Assembly (NCBI GenBank): GCA_005765155.1 | Contig: VCCP01000001.1 | Coordinates: forward strand, 6,386,001 to 6,450,000 | Reading direction: 5' to 3' | Origin: Zelopaecilomyces penicillatus | Taxonomy: Eukaryota; Ascomycota; Sordariomycetes; Hypocreales; Pseudodiploosporaceae | Length of the DNA: 64,000 bases | Shown here: positions 11,950 to 23,268 of the stretch, one piece after another | How positions within the stretch are numbered: position 1 is the first letter of the stretch | Layout: every line of letters begins with the position of its first letter | Notes under the pieces: model-generated | Told to the model about the DNA's origin: nothing | The model's database searches: none | What the model saw: only the letters and a program-made list of their open reading frames with translations | Made by a program: the position numbers and the translations under genes

Positions 11950-13452
11950 TCATCTCCTCAACCAACCACCGATTCCCAGTATGCCGCTGCCATCCCCGTG
12001 CTCAGGGTCCATGGGCCACTTGCCCACTGGCAAAATCGACAGATCCGAATGAAAGCCCGCCTCGTACATCTCCATGCCGGTCCAGGCAATCATGGCCGCA
12101 TTGTCCGTACACAGCTCCACGGGCGGTACGACAATATCCAGGTGGCCGAACCCGCGGGCCTGGAGCGTAGTGCGCAGGACGTGCTTGAGAAAGCGATTAC
12201 TGGCGACACCGCCAGCAATGACCAGAGTCTGGGCCTCGCGCAACTCTGGGCGGTCTTCCAGAGCAAGGACAAGCCGACTCACAAGATGCTGAAAGGCAGC
12301 GCGGATAGTATGGCGGGCGAGGGCGCGTCGCTCGTCGTCAGACATCGTCGTGGAGGTGCCTCCAGCAGCCGCAGCAGCAGCAGCGGTGGTGTTGGCCTCA
12401 GAGACAATGCGGTGAACATTGGTGTAGATGCCAGAAAAGGAGTATGCCAGCTTGCGTGAGTCCCGGAATGGTAGCGGGATAGCCCAGGAGTAGCCTGACG
12501 CAACGCCGCCAATTTCGGCATGCCGGGAGGTGGCAGGTTGGAAGAAGGCTTCGTAGTCGGCGGTCGAGTCGGATCCCGGTGGGAAGGCAAAGGCCTCCAG
12601 AGTGCGGCCGTACATGACGTCTGGGCTTGCCTCGAGCACTGCAGCTGGCAGGATGGCACGGGCCGTCTGGTCCAGCATATTGCCGATGGCGACGTCTCCT
12701 GTTGTGGCGACGATGCGGTGGTCGTTGAGGCTGGCTGAGTGTACAAGCTGTGTATGGCCTCCAGAAACGAGCAGCGAGAGGAACGGGAACTCGGGGCTGT
12801 CTGTCCTCTCTCTTGTAGGTGTCAATATCGTCGTCGTCGTCCATTGTGTTGATTCCGAGCTTCTCTCTGTTTTCTCCTTCTCCAGCGCCCGAACCAGCCG
12901 CGGCGTCAGAGCATGCGCTTGCATATGATGAACACCCACCAGAGGCACTCCCCATGCTACAGCCAATCCCTTCGCCGCGTTCAACCCGACCGAGAGGTTC
13001 GCCATATTCCCCGGCCCACGCGTCACCGACACAAAGTCTGGGACCTTTTTCCTCCGCCGCCCAATGACTAGCTCCCTCGCACCTTCGCCCTCGCCCTCCT
13101 CTGCTCCTCCGCTGCAATCTGGCAGGCTTGCCAGCGCCTTGCGTAACAGAGGAGCCAGCGACCCATTATGGCCTTGGACAGCGACTGTCGGGTTGATGCC
13201 GCGAAAGGCGCGGTTGTCCGAGGATATGCGCTCGTTGAAAAGCAGTGACGTCTGGCCGTCACCGGTGCGGGAGAGGATGGCCACGGCAGTGTCGTCACAT
13301 GAGGTCTCGATTGCGAGCGTTATCAGCCCGCGGCGGTGTTGTCGGTTGTGCTTTGGGCGGATGTTGCTGCTGCTGAAGCTACTGGCGGAAAGGCTACTGC
13401 CCTGCGAGAGCTGTAGACAGAGCAGACGCAGACGGCATTTTGAGCGAAGCAT
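11950..13452 (-). CDS. QRI7: Mitochondrial tRNA N6-adenosine threonylcarbamoyltransferase (Qri7/OSGEPL1, Kae1/TsaD family)
   Basis: An uninterrupted frame of 500 residues. The first 45 residues are rich in Arg, Ser and Leu with no acidic residues, as in a mitochondrial presequence, and are followed by the ASKHA-fold start LAIETSCDDTAVAIL. Metal-ligand histidines are seen in HHMQAHALTPRL, and SGGHTQLV, AGGVASNRFLK and ELCTDNAAMIAWTG are family motifs. Together with a Sua5-type enzyme it makes t6A37 on ANN-decoding mitochondrial tRNAs. Compared with bacterial TsaD it carries insertions, including a Gly/Glu-rich stretch near residue 120 and a poly-Ala run (GCN repeats at about 12365-12385). It lies on the same strand as, and 563 bases downstream of, the large membrane protein at 14016-18455. 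The old family label 'glycoprotease' is a historical misnomer. Confidence 0.95.
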   Translation of the reverse strand: MLRSKCRLRLLCLQLSQGSSLSASSFSSSNIRPKHNRQHRRGLITLAIETSCDDTAVAILSRTGDGQTSLLFNERISSDNRAFRGINPTVAVQGHNGSLAPLLRKALASLPDCSGGAEEGEGEGARELVIGRRRKKVPDFVSVTRGPGNMANLSVGLNAAKGLAVAWGVPLVGVHHMQAHALTPRLVRALEKEKTERSSESTQWTTTTILTPTRERTDSPEFPFLSLLVSGGHTQLVHSASLNDHRIVATTGDVAIGNMLDQTARAILPAAVLEASPDVMYGRTLEAFAFPPGSDSTADYEAFFQPATSRHAEIGGVASGYSWAIPLPFRDSRKLAYSFSGIYTNVHRIVSEANTTAAAAAAAGGTSTTMSDDERRALARHTIRAAFQHLVSRLVLALEDRPELREAQTLVIAGGVASNRFLKHVLRTTLQARGFGHLDIVVPPVELCTDNAAMIAWTGMEMYEAGFHSDLSILPVGKWPMDPEHGDGSGILGIGGWLRR

Positions 13453-14015
13453 TGGAAGCGAGCTCGCCGAGGGGGAGGCGGAGGTGAGCGCTATCGGGCA
13501 AGCTTGATGGCGCTGCTAGGCACCGGTTGTTGTTGTTGTGGCGGATTAGGAGCAAAGAAGCTACAGGCAAGGTAGGATGAGCTTGGTTGTATCATCAATT
13601 CTGGACATGGACTTTGTCCGCCCGGTTTCGGATTCGGAGCTCCACTGCCCGCCCCGGCGGCACCAACAACTCTCTTTGACTACCACCAACACATTCGTCA
13701 CATCACTTAGCACGCAAAACATTGTAGGACGAAAAAGATCTTTGCTTAAAATCCGGTCTCTATTTGGATGTACTTCCGATTTCATGCCGAGCTCGCTACC
13801 TGAGCTAGAGTAATGCTAATAACAAAAGAAATAACCGCCGCTAGATGATGCAAGTAAAATCCAAGAGTATATGTCAAACCACATCATCACCTTTGCCTTG
13901 ATAAGTCTACACAAAACAAGCCGCCGCAACAACACTCCACTTCCATCCTTCATATTGGCGTATACATTCATCATCTCCCTTGATCAACTGCTTTCTTTAT
14001 TGGTGAGGGGTTGTT
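13453..14015. other. Spacer between QRI7 and the large membrane-protein gene
   Basis: This stretch should hold the QRI7 promoter and the 3' end of the upstream minus-strand gene. It has no recognised coding capacity. A TTG/GTT-rich run at about 13526-13540 is a short microsatellite. Confidence 0.4.
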
Positions 14016-17000
14016 TCACACCCAATTCACCCATTCACATTTGCATCCCCCATTACCACCATCAAACCCTCCAAACTTGGCATCACCAGTCACCCGTGGG
14101 TTGACCCATGAACCACCAGCCCCAATGTTGTTAGCAAGGAACTCTGCCTTGTCCACTTGAAGCCTCTGTCGATCATCGATCGGCCAGTCCCACACAACTT
14201 TCTTGTCACGGTTTCCGCCATGGGTATCCATTGTGACGGTTACGGGGTACGGCATTGTTCCTGGGCGGATCAGCTCTGATGACTTGTTGATGCCACCAAG
14301 GCCGTTGGGCTTAAGCAAAGACGAGCTGTTCTGGTCCAGTTGACGCGTCCATATCTGCACGAGCAGCCGTGTCTCCGCCCAAGTAACCAAGAAGTCCGCC
14401 TCTGTTTTGCTACAGCCGCCATCTTTGTCCAGAGGGACAACTTCGTCCCTTGTTTGGTTGAGCACAGTAACAGACTTGAGAAAGATTGTCCGTTTGAAAT
14501 AAGTATAGAAACCATAGTGCTCGGTTGGTAAGCCGCGATCAAAAAGTCGGACTGGTTGCTGAATAGAACGTGGCAGCATCCTGGCCGGAGATGGAGTCCC
14601 ATCTTGTTCAATGTCTGGTGATGGGAGTAGATCCAACGGATTTGTGACGTTTCCCTTACTAGGCTCCTTCCGCCGAGTTAGATTCGGAGCTCCAATCGTG
14701 TCGTTGACAGAATTCAACACGCTAATGTAAAAAGGCGTGGGTTCGCCAGCCTTTTGTGCAGACCTGATATTGTCTGTAGTATCGCCCAAAAACCACATCT
14801 CTTTGAAACTGGGTGGACTAGGCTCCGATGTAAAGTTACTGTTCGTCTCTCTCTTGTTGACAGAATTGCTATTCCGCCTGGATCTTTTGTTTCCTCTTCG
14901 GGATATAAGAGTGGGGGGGTCGCCATTGGGCACCTTCCACGACTCCTGTGTGCTATTGTCCCATTCAATGTGGAAGACAACTGTAGGTTGGTTGGGTTTA
15001 TAAGGAGCCACAGATTCGTGGTCATCCTTGGGGAGGGAGCAGCTCCACAGAGTGGAAGGCTCAGTACAGCCACTCTTAGCTGCAGTGTTGTCTGGACCAA
15101 CGAATGTTAAAACACCAGTGGGCATTGGAGGATAGTCGGTGAGGTTGACCCAGATTGAGTGCTCCTCATGAGTCCGATGTTTTCTCGTCAGGATGACGGG
15201 AAGAATAATGGCTAGAGCAATGATGACAATGATTGCGGCGACGACAGCAATCCAAGTCCGCCTCTTTTGGCGTCCTTCTCGTCCTGTGCGGCCAACACAT
15301 GGTAAACAGCCAGTTGATGGAATACAGCCTCGGCCCCTCCAAAACCCGCCAATCCGTTTTGCCATCACGTCCTCTTTTTCGTTTCGGCGTCTCTCCCGCT
15401 CCTTCTTATTGCTATCTCCCGATGCATCATGAACATGCTCATTTGGCAGATACGTTCCAGTTGGTCGGGTCGGAAGTGGTGTGGCATAGCAAACAACTTC
15501 GTATGAACTCTCCATGCGTGGTGGGTTAGAGCATGGCATTGCTGAGACCACATTTGCCCCCCTGTTAGGAGACCCTTCTGTTCTAGTATGGATGTGTGTG
15601 ACAGGAGTCTGGTATTCCCTAACGTATGGACGCCCAGATAGAGTTGGAGGTGGAGTTGCTGTGCGGTCCTGTTCCTTTCTCACAGCCATGACATCTGAAT
15701 TTGGCCGAGATTGGTATACAATCTCGAATGTTGCCCCTTTCTGCAATGAACGTTCTGGTTCTGCTGGTTGTACTTGGTGCTGAACATCCTGCGAATCATT
15801 GTCATCAGAGCGTGTGGTTTTTGTCGAAGAAACCGGGGGTGGTGAAATGTCACTGCGTTCCACGGGTGCCTCCTGGGCTTTTACTTGTGTCTGCGCTGTC
15901 GATGCACCAGTCAAGATGGACTGAGTAATGAACAACGGCCGAGCGCCCCTTCCAGGAGTGTTTGTTTCTGCCTTTTGGTTGTTCGTAGATCCACAACATG
16001 AATTTCCCTGCTGGGTGCTAGTTTCTCTGTACCTGACATCATGATCTGTCTGAACAAATAGTCCGTTGTTAGAGGGGTTTGTTGTTGCTGTCGTTGTTGT
16101 CGTAGGCATAATCACGATTTTCTCTGACACATGCAATACACTAGGCGATGCAGACCCAGAATCTTCCCTGCTGGAGGACGAACAATTCAATGGATGATCC
16201 GGAGGGAATACTGCTTGATATCGTAATGGACTGTCGTGCTGCCTCTTCGGAGGCGAGTATGGAGGTGGATAATCAGTGGGCACATCATCGCTAACAAATG
16301 ACAGTGGCTTCAGAGTCATGTTTTGTTGGTGTAGATGCGAATTGTGGTTTTGAGGGACTTCAAGGGCCGTCCTCGTGTTTCTGAGATCCAGTTGGGGCGA
16401 TGATGATTGTGCCACTGCCGATATTTGAGCTAGAGGTGACTGTCCAACAAAGATGAATTCTCCACGAAACAAACGTGCTTTCTCTTCACTAGCTGAGTCG
16501 TTTCGACTTGCTATTGATCGCTCTCCTTTTTGTGGCGTTGAGTCTGGAGCAAGACTCTTGGGTTGAGAGGGCGAAACCCCACGTGGTGTCGGAATTCGAA
16601 CAATGGGCGTTTGCGTTTGCGTTTGCGCCACGCTGCGGTTGGATGAAGCCATCTTGGAATGTTGTTGCTTCTTGTCGATTGACACCCATGCTTCCGCCAC
16701 TGTCTCACCACTCGGATACTGGTGCTTGTCTTCTGAGCTAGATTGAGGGTTTCCAAGCTTCTTAGGATATGTGCAGGTGCATTCATTATCATCCTTTTTG
16801 CTCCGGATTTGTGAATCGTATTCCACATTTGGCAGAATTGTTGTCCCTTGACAATTAGTATATTTGTCTGGTTGGGGGTGCTTTTGCCATGTCCCTGATG
16901 GTGATAAAAGCAAGTTATCCTCAGTGTTCCTTGTGGGTGCCAGTGCTTGTCGATCTGTTGTTTTCTTTGGCGTGGGGTTAATATATATAAGATCATCGCT

Positions 17001-18455
17001 CATATCGACAGATGGGTTTCCGGATGACTGCAGAAAGACCTTATCTAAAGGGGATGGCAACGCATCTCGCTCCTCTTTGGCGTCACCATGTCTCGACGAA
17101 GCGGTGGCTCTTACTTCTAGCAATGCTTCGTTTTTATGCATTCGACTTGCGAATGACATTTTCCTGTCCATGAAAGGAGTGACGACATGATCCCACCAGC
17201 CATGGGATCTTGAGCTGGCACTATCCGGGGTGATGACTGGTGGTTTCCCACGAGGGGATCTGAGTGGACTGGAAACACCGTCCTCTTCAAACAGGGTGCA
17301 GGGTGTACCGGAATCCTCATCATCTCCCGCGCCGCCACTCAGCTCCAAACTTATCAGCTTCTGCTGAGGCGTTTTCCTGTAGTTGGCGGGGAGAGCGGGC
17401 ACTGGAGGGATAGCATTGCTGACGCCAAGACCGATTGCAGGCGTAAACTGCGAGTAAATGCTAGATGCGGGTCGAACAGAGTTGAAAGAACAGAGAGTGT
17501 CGGGTGTATCTGGCGACCATATGGATATAGGATGGTTAGCACCAGATCTTTGATTCGGGATTTCTGTGGACAACGGTGAAGGTAATGTGGGTTTCCTTTG
17601 CGGGCCAACGGGCGTCTCCAAGTTGTGAATTGTTGGTGTTAAAGTACCAACACTGTGGCTATCCACCTCATCAGACGGCAATGTGATACCAATGACGATT
17701 GGACGATCCTCTGGGGAAAGCTCTTGATCTGGAGACCGCAAGTCTTGATGTGGAGACGCAGATGCTGGGCTCTGGCTTTTGTGGTTCCTGACCCAATTCC
17801 AGTTACCAACAGACCCAGGGTTTGGTGACCCCTCGAGAGCTCTAAGTGCCGCAGCGTCGACAAACTTCGGTGGTCTCGCAGCTGGAGATCGTAGCTGGTG
17901 TGCAACATGGTTTTGCCGTCGAAACTTGCTCATGTCTGTGATCAACTTGATACCGAACTTGGCGTTTTGGGCCTTCTGTCGTCTTTTTGACTGAAGTCGA
18001 ACAAGCCTAGCAGTACAGTAGCCAGATGCCCTTGGGTTTGGTGTTTTAGCACTCCGTCTATTGATCGAAGCAGGAGTAGGTGGAGGGGCTGCTAACCCTC
18101 TACCAATGATGCTGAGAGGGGAGAGGCTGGCAGTGTCAACGGGCGAGGTGGTTGTTGAGTCAATGGGTGAGGGCTGTTCAGACTCGCTGGGTGAAAGGCT
18201 ATCATCATCCGTCCACGAGGTCATTCTTGTGGTATTTGGCAGTGAGAGCTTCTTTGAGTCGTCGGGCGAATGTTCGCAAACATCAATGAGCGTGACCACG
18301 TCGTCATCCTCCCAGTCCTCCCAATTGTCCGCGGTGCGCCTTTGCCGTGATACGAAAGAGTCATAGCTATGCCGCTTTTCCGTTGTCATTGTATCCCTTG
18401 ACGATGTATGTTTGGTAGAACCTGGCGCAAGACCGTTGTTGTGCATGGCTGACAT
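14016..18455 (-). CDS. Large single-pass membrane protein with disordered N-terminal region and glycosylatable C-terminal domain; function unknown
   Basis: One uninterrupted exon of 1479 residues starting at MSAMHNNGLAPG. The frame stays open upstream to 18683, but that extension runs through a GTGC microsatellite and reads as low-complexity Thr/Ala/Arg/His, so I place the start at 18455. Residues 1 to about 1060 are Ser/Pro/Thr/Gln-rich and probably disordered. One transmembrane helix lies at about 1066-1089 (AVVAAIIVIIALAIILPVIL). The last roughly 388 residues contain about nine N-x-S/T sites and several cysteines, including a CSLPKDD segment and a C-terminal CKCEW, suggesting a lumenal or extracellular domain. 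With no signal peptide, an N-in/C-out topology is the simplest reading. A sensor or anchor role is possible but not shown. I recall similar fungal proteins carrying the label 'glycoprotease family', which nothing in this sequence supports. Confidence 0.85.
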   Translation of the reverse strand: MSAMHNNGLAPGSTKHTSSRDTMTTEKRHSYDSFVSRQRRTADNWEDWEDDDVVTLIDVCEHSPDDSKKLSLPNTTRMTSWTDDDSLSPSESEQPSPIDSTTTSPVDTASLSPLSIIGRGLAAPPPTPASINRRSAKTPNPRASGYCTARLVRLQSKRRQKAQNAKFGIKLITDMSKFRRQNHVAHQLRSPAARPPKFVDAAALRALEGSPNPGSVGNWNWVRNHKSQSPASASPHQDLRSPDQELSPEDRPIVIGITLPSDEVDSHSVGTLTPTIHNLETPVGPQRKPTLPSPLSTEIPNQRSGANHPISIWSPDTPDTLCSFNSVRPASSIYSQFTPAIGLGVSNAIPPVPALPANYRKTPQQKLISLELSGGAGDDEDSGTPCTLFEEDGVSSPLRSPRGKPPVITPDSASSRSHGWWDHVVTPFMDRKMSFASRMHKNEALLEVRATASSRHGDAKEERDALPSPLDKVFLQSSGNPSVDMSDDLIYINPTPKKTTDRQALAPTRNTEDNLLLSPSGTWQKHPQPDKYTNCQGTTILPNVEYDSQIRSKKDDNECTCTYPKKLGNPQSSSEDKHQYPSGETVAEAWVSIDKKQQHSKMASSNRSVAQTQTQTPIVRIPTPRGVSPSQPKSLAPDSTPQKGERSIASRNDSASEEKARLFRGEFIFVGQSPLAQISAVAQSSSPQLDLRNTRTALEVPQNHNSHLHQQNMTLKPLSFVSDDVPTDYPPPYSPPKRQHDSPLRYQAVFPPDHPLNCSSSSREDSGSASPSVLHVSEKIVIMPTTTTTATTNPSNNGLFVQTDHDVRYRETSTQQGNSCCGSTNNQKAETNTPGRGARPLFITQSILTGASTAQTQVKAQEAPVERSDISPPPVSSTKTTRSDDNDSQDVQHQVQPAEPERSLQKGATFEIVYQSRPNSDVMAVRKEQDRTATPPPTLSGRPYVREYQTPVTHIHTRTEGSPNRGANVVSAMPCSNPPRMESSYEVVCYATPLPTRPTGTYLPNEHVHDASGDSNKKERERRRNEKEDVMAKRIGGFWRGRGCIPSTGCLPCVGRTGREGRQKRRTWIAVVAAIIVIIALAIILPVILTRKHRTHEEHSIWVNLTDYPPMPTGVLTFVGPDNTAAKSGCTEPSTLWSCSLPKDDHESVAPYKPNQPTVVFHIEWDNSTQESWKVPNGDPPTLISRRGNKRSRRNSNSVNKRETNSNFTSEPSPPSFKEMWFLGDTTDNIRSAQKAGEPTPFYISVLNSVNDTIGAPNLTRRKEPSKGNVTNPLDLLPSPDIEQDGTPSPARMLPRSIQQPVRLFDRGLPTEHYGFYTYFKRTIFLKSVTVLNQTRDEVVPLDKDGGCSKTEADFLVTWAETRLLVQIWTRQLDQNSSSLLKPNGLGGINKSSELIRPGTMPYPVTVTMDTHGGNRDKKVVWDWPIDDRQRLQVDKAEFLANNIGAGGSWVNPRVTGDAKFGGFDGGNGGCKCEWVNWV

Positions 18456-18486
18456 TGTGTTGTATGTACACGTGAGTGTGTGTGTT

Positions 18487-18508
18487 GTGCGTGCGTGCGT
18501 GCGTGCGT
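18487..18508. repeat. (GTGC)n microsatellite in the 5' leader of the membrane-protein gene
   Basis: Tandem GTGC units with one GTAT interruption lie about 30 bases upstream of the chosen ATG on the minus strand. The repeat keeps the frame open on that strand and so creates a spurious N-terminal extension of Thr/His/Ala/Arg. Confidence 0.9.
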
Positions 18509-21500
18509 ATGTGTTTATGCTATCAAGAGCAAACATTCGAAAATGAGAGATGCAATCGTGATTCGTTGCGCAAATGATTAAAGGTCGGACGGGCTGTGAA
18601 GAAAGAACTGAACAGGAAATCAATGCATGACTGTCACAAGCTCCAGGCTTTGTCACAAGGAGAATCGCACAGCGATGTGTCAAAGGAGGAGAAGGGCTGT
18701 GGAAGAAAAGAATGACAAGGACCGTTCAAGGCAGTGTTGGGACAAAGACGGAAACAAACGAAAGTTCAGAAACGTTCTACCCAGGGAGAGAGAGAGAGAG
18801 AAATGAATGAGTGCTAAGATTCAAAGCGAGCAGAGAAGAAAATGAGAGTGTTCTGATTGTTGGAGAAGAACAATCAGGCGACAATAGGTCGACTGAGGTA
18901 GACGTGTAAACACTGGACCCTCCTCTGGCAGCAACTTTCTCCAGTACGGCTTCTCCCGCCCCCCTCCAAGCGCTGCTTTGCCTTGCTTGCCTGCCCATAT
19001 TCCCGATCCTGCAGGTTTTTTTCCTTCTGTAAACCACATGCGACTCGACATCCCCTGGTCGGGCATCGTGGACCTGCATGCGACGTGCGATATGCGATGC
19101 TGGATGGTGGAGGATGGTTGGCTGTCGCGCCTCGACGGGTATGAGTTGGCATGGATTAAGGTGATTTAAGCGCTCTGGAGCAGATGGGAAGTCGTCCCAT
19201 TGGTTGTCATTAGGCGCCGTGGCAGTAGGGGTGGGTAATTGGCCACCTGTTGCGGCCCGCCAGGAATACCCCACCTGGACGTTGAATGGAGACTTTGACA
19301 GGATATGGTTAAAGATGCCTACCCTAGAGCATTGAGGCCTGAAACGAATTGTGCAACAAAGCCATGATTCACCATGGTTTTAATCACTTATGAGTGAAAA
19401 GGTTTGTTGTGATTGAGTTGTAAGTGGTGCTCCTGTCCAAGGCCGACACGATTCTGAAATATCTGGTATCTTATTCTGTGACAGCTTGTTTCCATGGGCG
19501 AATGTTAATCACTACACCGTACTCATGAGCATGTTCCAAAACATAGGTCACACACTCACAGCTGGCGCCAACCATACTACCAACTCTTTCGGGCGATATG
19601 GGGAGGAGTGGACAGACATCTAAGCTTGATCATAATTTGCTAAAACATTTGCGTACGCAGACATGTGGCAAACACCATCTCGTGTTCGCAGCCACAGGGC
19701 TGAGATGGCTCAACCGCTATCTGTGTATTGCCTCGTAAATGCAAACGAGTCCAAGTTAGAGGCCGTAGTTCAAAACTACCAATTCCGGTGACGTATGTCC
19801 TGCACACGAAAGGTCAAGACTTTAATGCACCATGACGGCTCTAATGGTAAATACAATTCATTCGTCGGCACGCAACTCGGGACATTATCATCATCGGCGC
19901 ATCATGACTTTCTATCGCGGATAAGAAATAAACCAAAAGCCAATCTGGTTGATCTGACACGGGAGTGTTGGTGTTGTCTTTGCCTCATTTCTGTCTGCCG
20001 CCTTCCTTCCTGACTGGTAAGCACTTGGACAGTAATTATGGGATGACACCAGCAAAATTTAGCCACCAGGATCCCCACACAGGGGACCCCCCACACATCG
20101 CACATCAGCTATGATTATAGGTGCATGCATGCTGGCTGGTTCTCACAATGACTTTACGGAGTACACTACGTGGCTTGTTCTCAGCGTGCTAACAGGAGAA
20201 CATAAACCCACTGGCCATCCGTTCATCATCGTTCAGTATTATACTCCAGGCTCCATATATTGATGTGTTTTTGCCATATTCATCGGAACCAGGCCAAATG
20301 AAGAAATTTGTCTCGTATACTACCTGCAGTTGGAAGAGTACATAGCCATCTGTACGCATTACACCTACTAGTGTTGTAATACCGGGGCCGTAAATCCTAC
20401 GCTGGTACAAAGTTGTGGCCAGCAATGTTGATCCAGTCACCCACGTGGGGGATCATGTCGCATCCTTTCGCACAATCTGTGCAGAAGGACGTGCAGTAAT
20501 AATAATGGCAACGCAAAATACGCGATGGATGGATGGCCATGCATAATACATACTTACACCTACCTCATCAAAGCGTCAGCACAGAGCCAGCGGCCGTTTA
20601 TATCCATGTCCTCAAAAACACACAACTGAATGCTATTCTTTCGGCCAAACTCAGCGGTAGAGGTTCCTGGTGGACCTCACAATGGGGGACTCGCTAGGCT
20701 CAGGGTGGTCTTAAAACGAGATGGATTCAACATGCCGGGAGATGAACAACTGTTTCTATTGCTAGAATGAGCGAATTAAAGCCGAGACCCTGGGCTGGCA
20801 CGGATGGCGCCTCCCGAGAGATGGGTTGATTGAGCGTGGGGCCCATGGCAGGCTAGCGCTGCGCGTTCTTATTAGCTGGGAGGGCAAATGCTATCAAGCC
20901 AATGGGTACCAGTAAAAACCTGCCAAAGAGCATCGTGTCATTAGGGTCATCAATGGTGTGCCAATGGGAGGCTAGTGGAGCGACCACAGACGCTGCTGCG
21001 CTGAGGTTGGCGACTCATTCGCAAAGGAGAAGGAGACAAATGCAAGTGAGAATGAAACTCGAGAGATGACGATAGGCCGCGACTTTAACGGTTTCGATCA
21101 GGCAGGCAATTCGGGTAGGTACGAACCATCATGGATAGATAAGGCACATGAGGCAAGTACTGCCACCTCCTAGGATGTTACAGGTAATTAATTGCCAATC
21201 TAGACTACTAGAGGCCAGAAATAGGGAGAAGGACCCCTGCCCGTAGTTACCGTGCAGAAACCGAAACAGCGCACAGTATTAAATGCTATTAATATCCATC
21301 TGCAAACAGTTATCCTTATCGCTGGCTGCCGGATCGCTGCTGTCTCCAAACAATGGCTGGTTGCAGGTCTCGCTTCCAGTGCCTGTCGTACGTACGAAAC
21401 CATTGTGTACGTATGTATGTGGCCGCCGTGTGTGCACCTATTGTACTAACGTATCATGATTGCTCATGGACGATGTCGCCGGTCTTCTTGGCGTCCCCGA

Positions 21501-23268
21501 GATACGAAGTGCGTATTCAGCATACTAGTACTGGCGGAAGGGACTGCGCAAGCTGAACTCTACTCGTAATGCACAGAGTAATAATGTCTACTATCCATTC
21601 TGCCATCTGCATCGCCACCACTGCAATCGGGCACGCATATACGAAGACACTTGTCCTTGCAAGCCCATAGGTTTGGTTCGCAGTTTTAACGTTGAGAGCT
21701 GTGCAATCCCGAGTTCCCGCACCCGTACCCGTCTCTGTAATAGTATGTATATCGTACTGCTGAACAACTGCCATATACGGCGTGATATCAGAGAATGGGG
21801 GGTCTAATCTAGGTTGCTTTCAGCGCTCCCACTGGTACCTGTACAGCGAACTACAGTACGTGTCCCTTCAGGTCATGAAATTAAGCCACCCTGGCCCACT
21901 CCTAGCGGCTTCGGCGACTGCGGGCCTAGTAATTAATAGGAGCCACTTCGTTCGCGTCAGTTCAAACCACGAATTTTCTTTGCCGTTGTCGCCTGGCGCC
22001 GGCAAATATTATCCAGCCCAGAAATTCTGCAGCCCCCCATTTGGCTGGCATTTACGAATTTCGCCCAGCAGCAAATGACCTGGAAGCAGTTGTCATTGGA
22101 TAGGAGCTGCTGGAGAGCATTGAATGTTAGCATCCCGTGCCCTCCACAGTAGCCCTCCATCCATCTGCGTCAAACGTTGGATATTCTTGGCGCCCAGGAA
22201 ATGCACTGCCAGGGGCTTTAATGCTCACTGTGTGCACTTCTCACTGACTTAACAGTCTCTCGTATGTGTTCGTTCTTCTAGGTGCCCCCCTGAACGTGAC
22301 ACTGGATCTGGCTCACGACCAGACTTGAGAGAAAAAAAAGAGCTTGGAACCTATCAAGACACTTCTCCAAGGGTCCTGCCACGATACAGCAGCCACACTA
22401 AGCCCATCCCATCTCGCCCCCCCATCTCATCCCACTCAATCTTACACTAATTACAACGTTGTACCTCCATCTACCTTACCCAAAGACACAGTTTGCCAGA
22501 TTGCCAGAGCAGAGTCAAGCCACCCCTGGCATCCTCGTCCTAGCCAACTGTCATAATCTAGTACCCATCGCCATACCATGGTTAATGCCACGAACTAAAG
22601 TATTGCACTATCACCCCGTCGGGCTAGGTAGGTGTCTACTTTAGTGCCAAGGTACTGAGCTACAAGTCTAGTACTTCGTGCCCATAGCCACTGAGCCAAG
22701 CATCCGCCCCCTTCTTCCAGGACCAGAACTTCGTGCATAGACTGTCTACTTCATACAAGACTTCGCACACCCATACCCCTTCCATCACCCGTCTGTCCAC
22801 TTTTGGTGCTCCACGACATTGGCATTGCGACTGAGCGAACCCTTCACCCTCGCTCCCGGCCCTCCTCCCTGGCTTCCAAGGGGTTGCGCAAGCGTTTCTC
22901 TCTCGCTCGCTCACCAGAGTCTCAGCAGTTCTGCGCATCGCCTCCAACCCTATTCGTCCTGTATTTCCTTTTTGGTGCGGCTCCCTTGGCTGCCCACCCA
23001 CGCCAACGCCCACGCCCAGGCAGTCCAACTGCGGCAAGTCGTTGACTTCCAAAGCTTCTTTCGACTTGCTTTCGATACCAACCACCCATCCTGGCTTCAC
23101 CAAAGCACGCGGCCGGCTCCTCGAGCTCCTTCAGCGACCGGCCTACGCTGTCCCACCATCGTCGCCGCTCCTCTGTTGGCTCCCAGACCCTCAGCGAAGT
23201 GCGATCTGGCAACTTTTTAGAAATCCATCCTCGTACCGCCAACCAGCCCCAACTGTCTCCTATAATTG

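Noticed and set aside
12398..13117. Open frame of 239 codons on the minus strand
   Set aside because: It lies wholly inside QRI7 in a different phase and reads as Arg/His-rich low-complexity sequence.
18777..19274. Open frame of 165 codons on the minus strand upstream of the membrane-protein gene
   Set aside because: It sits in the likely promoter or leader, has no domain, and ends in a CT-repeat-coded Ser/Leu run.
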